In this document: positions 6,841 to 8,698 of the stretch, piece by piece | Layout: each line of letters begins with the position of its first letter | Numbering within the stretch: position 1 is the stretch's first letter | Assembly: GCA_020435085.1 (NCBI GenBank) | Contig: JAGRAB010000058.1 | Location: 1-8,698, forward strand | Direction of reading: 5' to 3' | Origin: Bdellovibrionales bacterium | GTDB taxonomy: Bacteria; Bdellovibrionota; Bdellovibrionia; Bdellovibrionales; UBA1609 | Length of the DNA stretch: 8,698 bases | Notes under the pieces: model-generated | What the model was told of the DNA's origin: nothing | The model's input: the letters and a program-made list of their open reading frames with translations, nothing else | The model's database searches: none | Translations under genes and position numbers: made by a program

Positions 6841-8698
6841 ATGAACAAAAGTAAATCAACAACTAGTAAACCTAAAAAAGTCGAATTTCGAACTCGCTAT
6901 AATTATATGGACCAGTCCAAGCGGTTTTTGGATTGGGTGAATAATCTTGGCTTTGAACAAACCTCTTTTGGACGAATCATGCATAAGCTTGATGATCGCT
7001 TTAATATTCGTCAAATTGCTGTTTTGTTTTTCTTTTCACTCTGTTTGTCGTTTTTAGTATTTTATGAATTTGATTTTTCCTATAACGCTCGAGTTGGAGA
7101 TGTTGCAAAGACAGAAATTAAATCTCCTATTAGCTTTCAAATTGTTGACGAAATTGCGACAGAGGAGAAACGTCGAGAAGCTGAAATGGCAGTTCCTCCG
7201 GTTTTTGATTACGATCCCAAAATTTATGATAATCTTTTTCGTAAGATATTTTTATCTTTTCGAAATATGCGAAAAGTTCTTTCACACTCAAATACTGGGC
7301 CTATTTTAGAAAGTAATTGGGACAAAACCGCAGAAGAGTTTACAAAGAATTATAAAACGATTTTTGAAGAGCAAATTGGTCATACCATTTCTCCCCGTAT
7401 TTTTGATTGGCTGATTTCAAAACGCTTTAGCTCAACAGTGGAAAACCAGCTTGTTGATGTACTGGCAGAGTGGACAAAGCAACGTGTTTTTGAAGCACCG
7501 GCAAATGTTATTAATGATGACACAAAGTTTTTTCTTATGCGTCGTATTGAAACAGAAGGAGTTGCACAAGAGCATTTGATAGACCGTAAAGATGTGAGAG
7601 ATATCAAGCAAGAAGATCTTTTTACCTTGAAAGTCATTAAGGCTCAAATGCCTATTGCTGGTCGTGATGGAACAAACTTAGAGCTTCTTGCGAGGCAGTT
7701 GCTGAGCCCAAATCTCACATTTAACAAACAAGAAACGACGTCGCGAAGAGAAAAAGCACGCAATTCAGTTTTACCAGTACAAATTTCCATTAAAAAAAAT
7801 CAAACAATTGTCAGTGCGGGCTCTGTGGTATTGCCAATTCATGCGACATTGATTCGTGAAATTAATAACCTTCAGTCAGATCGTCGTACCGATTTTATTG
7901 CATTAATTGCAAGTATTTTATTTACAGTTTTTGTGCTTGTCTTCTTTTCGTATATCAAAAGGTTCACGACAAATAGAGTTAAAGTTCGAGTCAAAGATGT
8001 GGGAGCTATGGCATTAGTGACAGTTTTTGTCGTGGCCCTTACAAAATTATTTTTATTCCTTATGGATTCTGCATTTTCTGTAAGGTTTGGTGCGAATATT
8101 CCAATGACGGCCTTTCTCTTTGCGGCCCCAGTTGCTGCAGGTCCTATGCTTGTTGGGTTGGTTATTACATCTGGTGAGATGGTTTGGCTTTTTACGGCTT
8201 TTTTATCTGTCGTCTTGACGTTTATGGTTGATATGAATTTTATGTTTTTTACCACTTCATTCATTGGTGGAATTGCTGCAGCTCGGGGTGTTTACTCTTG
8301 TAAAAAGCGAAATGATATTTATTGGGCGGGTCTCCGTACGGGTTTAATCAACTCAGTGGTTATTAGCTTTTTGATGTTTTACGTAAAACTAGGAGAACCA
8401 GATTTATTTTTACAATTAGTTTGGAATGTTCCAGCAGGTCTTATTGGAGGAATTCTTTCTGCAATGATCGCTATGATGCTTGTTCCTATGTTAGAATCCA
8501 TTTTTAACTACTCAACCGATGTAAAGCTTCTTGAATTGGCAAGTTTGAATCATCCCCTCATGCGAGAAATGATCGTTAAAGCTCCAGGAACGTATCACCA
8601 CTCCCTTGTTGTGGGAAGTATGTGTGAGGCTGCCGGAGAAGCCATTGGTGCCAATGCCCTCTTGGCAAAAGTGATGGCTTATTATCATGACATTGGTA
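6841..8698 (+). CDS. 7TM-HD (PgpH-like) membrane HD-domain phosphohydrolase, 3' end cut by window
   Basis: Inner-membrane receptor-like enzyme of the 7TMR-HD family; the characterised member PgpH (Listeria) hydrolyses cyclic di-AMP. The 619 visible residues show a basic cytoplasmic N-terminus, a first membrane segment at about 56-77, and an extracytoplasmic domain at about 80-350 with family motifs VGDVAKTEIKSP and VPPVFDYDP (118-126). A multi-segment membrane region (about 352-545) includes PMTAFLFAAPVAAGPML. The HD domain then begins: KLLELASLNHPLMREM, APGTYHHSLVVGSM (H586/H587) and AYYHDIG. The window ends right after H616-D617-I618-G619, so roughly the last 100-200 residues (most of the HD domain) are missing. 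The ATG at 6841 has TAGGA at 6833-6837 with only 3 bases of spacing; an in-frame ATG at 6907 has no better site. Substrate in this organism (c-di-AMP or another cyclic dinucleotide) is inferred from the family only. Confidence 0.93.
   Translation, partial: MNKSKSTTSKPKKVEFRTRYNYMDQSKRFLDWVNNLGFEQTSFGRIMHKLDDRFNIRQIAVLFFFSLCLSFLVFYEFDFSYNARVGDVAKTEIKSPISFQIVDEIATEEKRREAEMAVPPVFDYDPKIYDNLFRKIFLSFRNMRKVLSHSNTGPILESNWDKTAEEFTKNYKTIFEEQIGHTISPRIFDWLISKRFSSTVENQLVDVLAEWTKQRVFEAPANVINDDTKFFLMRRIETEGVAQEHLIDRKDVRDIKQEDLFTLKVIKAQMPIAGRDGTNLELLARQLLSPNLTFNKQETTSRREKARNSVLPVQISIKKNQTIVSAGSVVLPIHATLIREINNLQSDRRTDFIALIASILFTVFVLVFFSYIKRFTTNRVKVRVKDVGAMALVTVFVVALTKLFLFLMDSAFSVRFGANIPMTAFLFAAPVAAGPMLVGLVITSGEMVWLFTAFLSVVLTFMVDMNFMFFTTSFIGGIAAARGVYSCKKRNDIYWAGLRTGLINSVVISFLMFYVKLGEPDLFLQLVWNVPAGLIGGILSAMIAMMLVPMLESIFNYSTDVKLLELASLNHPLMREMIVKAPGTYHHSLVVGSMCEAAGEAIGANALLAKVMAYYHDIG

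Noticed and set aside
7872..8264. 130-codon - strand frame
   Set aside because: It lies wholly antisense to the membrane region of the 7TM-HD gene. Its Asn/Thr/Lys/Ile-rich composition is what the reverse complement of hydrophobic codons gives.
1..8698. Mobile elements, CRISPR arrays, tRNA or rRNA genes
   Set aside because: No transposase, integrase, regularly spaced repeats, tRNA cloverleaf or rRNA sequence was noticed on reading both strands.

Overview
The window is AT-rich bacterial chromosomal DNA with six protein genes, two of them cut by the window edges. The organism is Gram-negative: it encodes a TolC-type outer-membrane channel protein, a full-length RND pump and a protein exported by signal peptide. 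The AT-rich coding style, the PgpH-like 7TM-HD protein and the large orphan secreted protein would fit the Bdellovibrionota or another deltaproteobacterial-like lineage. That placement is an inference from style and content; no marker gene is present to prove it.

Layout. (1) Positions 1-4007, + strand: an efflux operon. It holds the C-terminal part of a TolC-like outer membrane factor, a 1057-residue HAE-type RND permease whose start overlaps the TolC stop by 4 bases (ATGA), and a 63-residue DUF2892/YgaP-like membrane protein 16 bases further on. A stem-loop follows the last gene. The periplasmic adaptor that such a pump needs is not inside the window and probably lies upstream of the cut TolC gene. 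(2) Positions 4144-5892, + strand: a 582-residue exported protein. I assign it no characterised function, but it carries HExxH and a distant ExxxD motif in the style of M48 (gluzincin) metallopeptidases, plus ten cysteines. (3) Positions 5907-6692, - strand, convergent with the previous gene: mazG, a nucleoside triphosphate pyrophosphohydrolase. (4) Positions 6841-8698, + strand, divergent from mazG: a 7TM-HD (PgpH-like) membrane phosphohydrolase, cut by the window end exactly at its HDIG motif.

How they work together: only the first three genes look like one functional unit, exporting a compound that cannot be named from the sequence. The others are separate transcription units. MazG (nucleotide pool cleaning) and the 7TM-HD protein (probable cyclic dinucleotide hydrolysis) are housekeeping or signalling genes. 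The secreted metallopeptidase-like protein is the least explained and most interesting element. No tRNA, rRNA, CRISPR array, insertion sequence or prophage signal was seen, and there is no gene-free stretch longer than about 150 bases.
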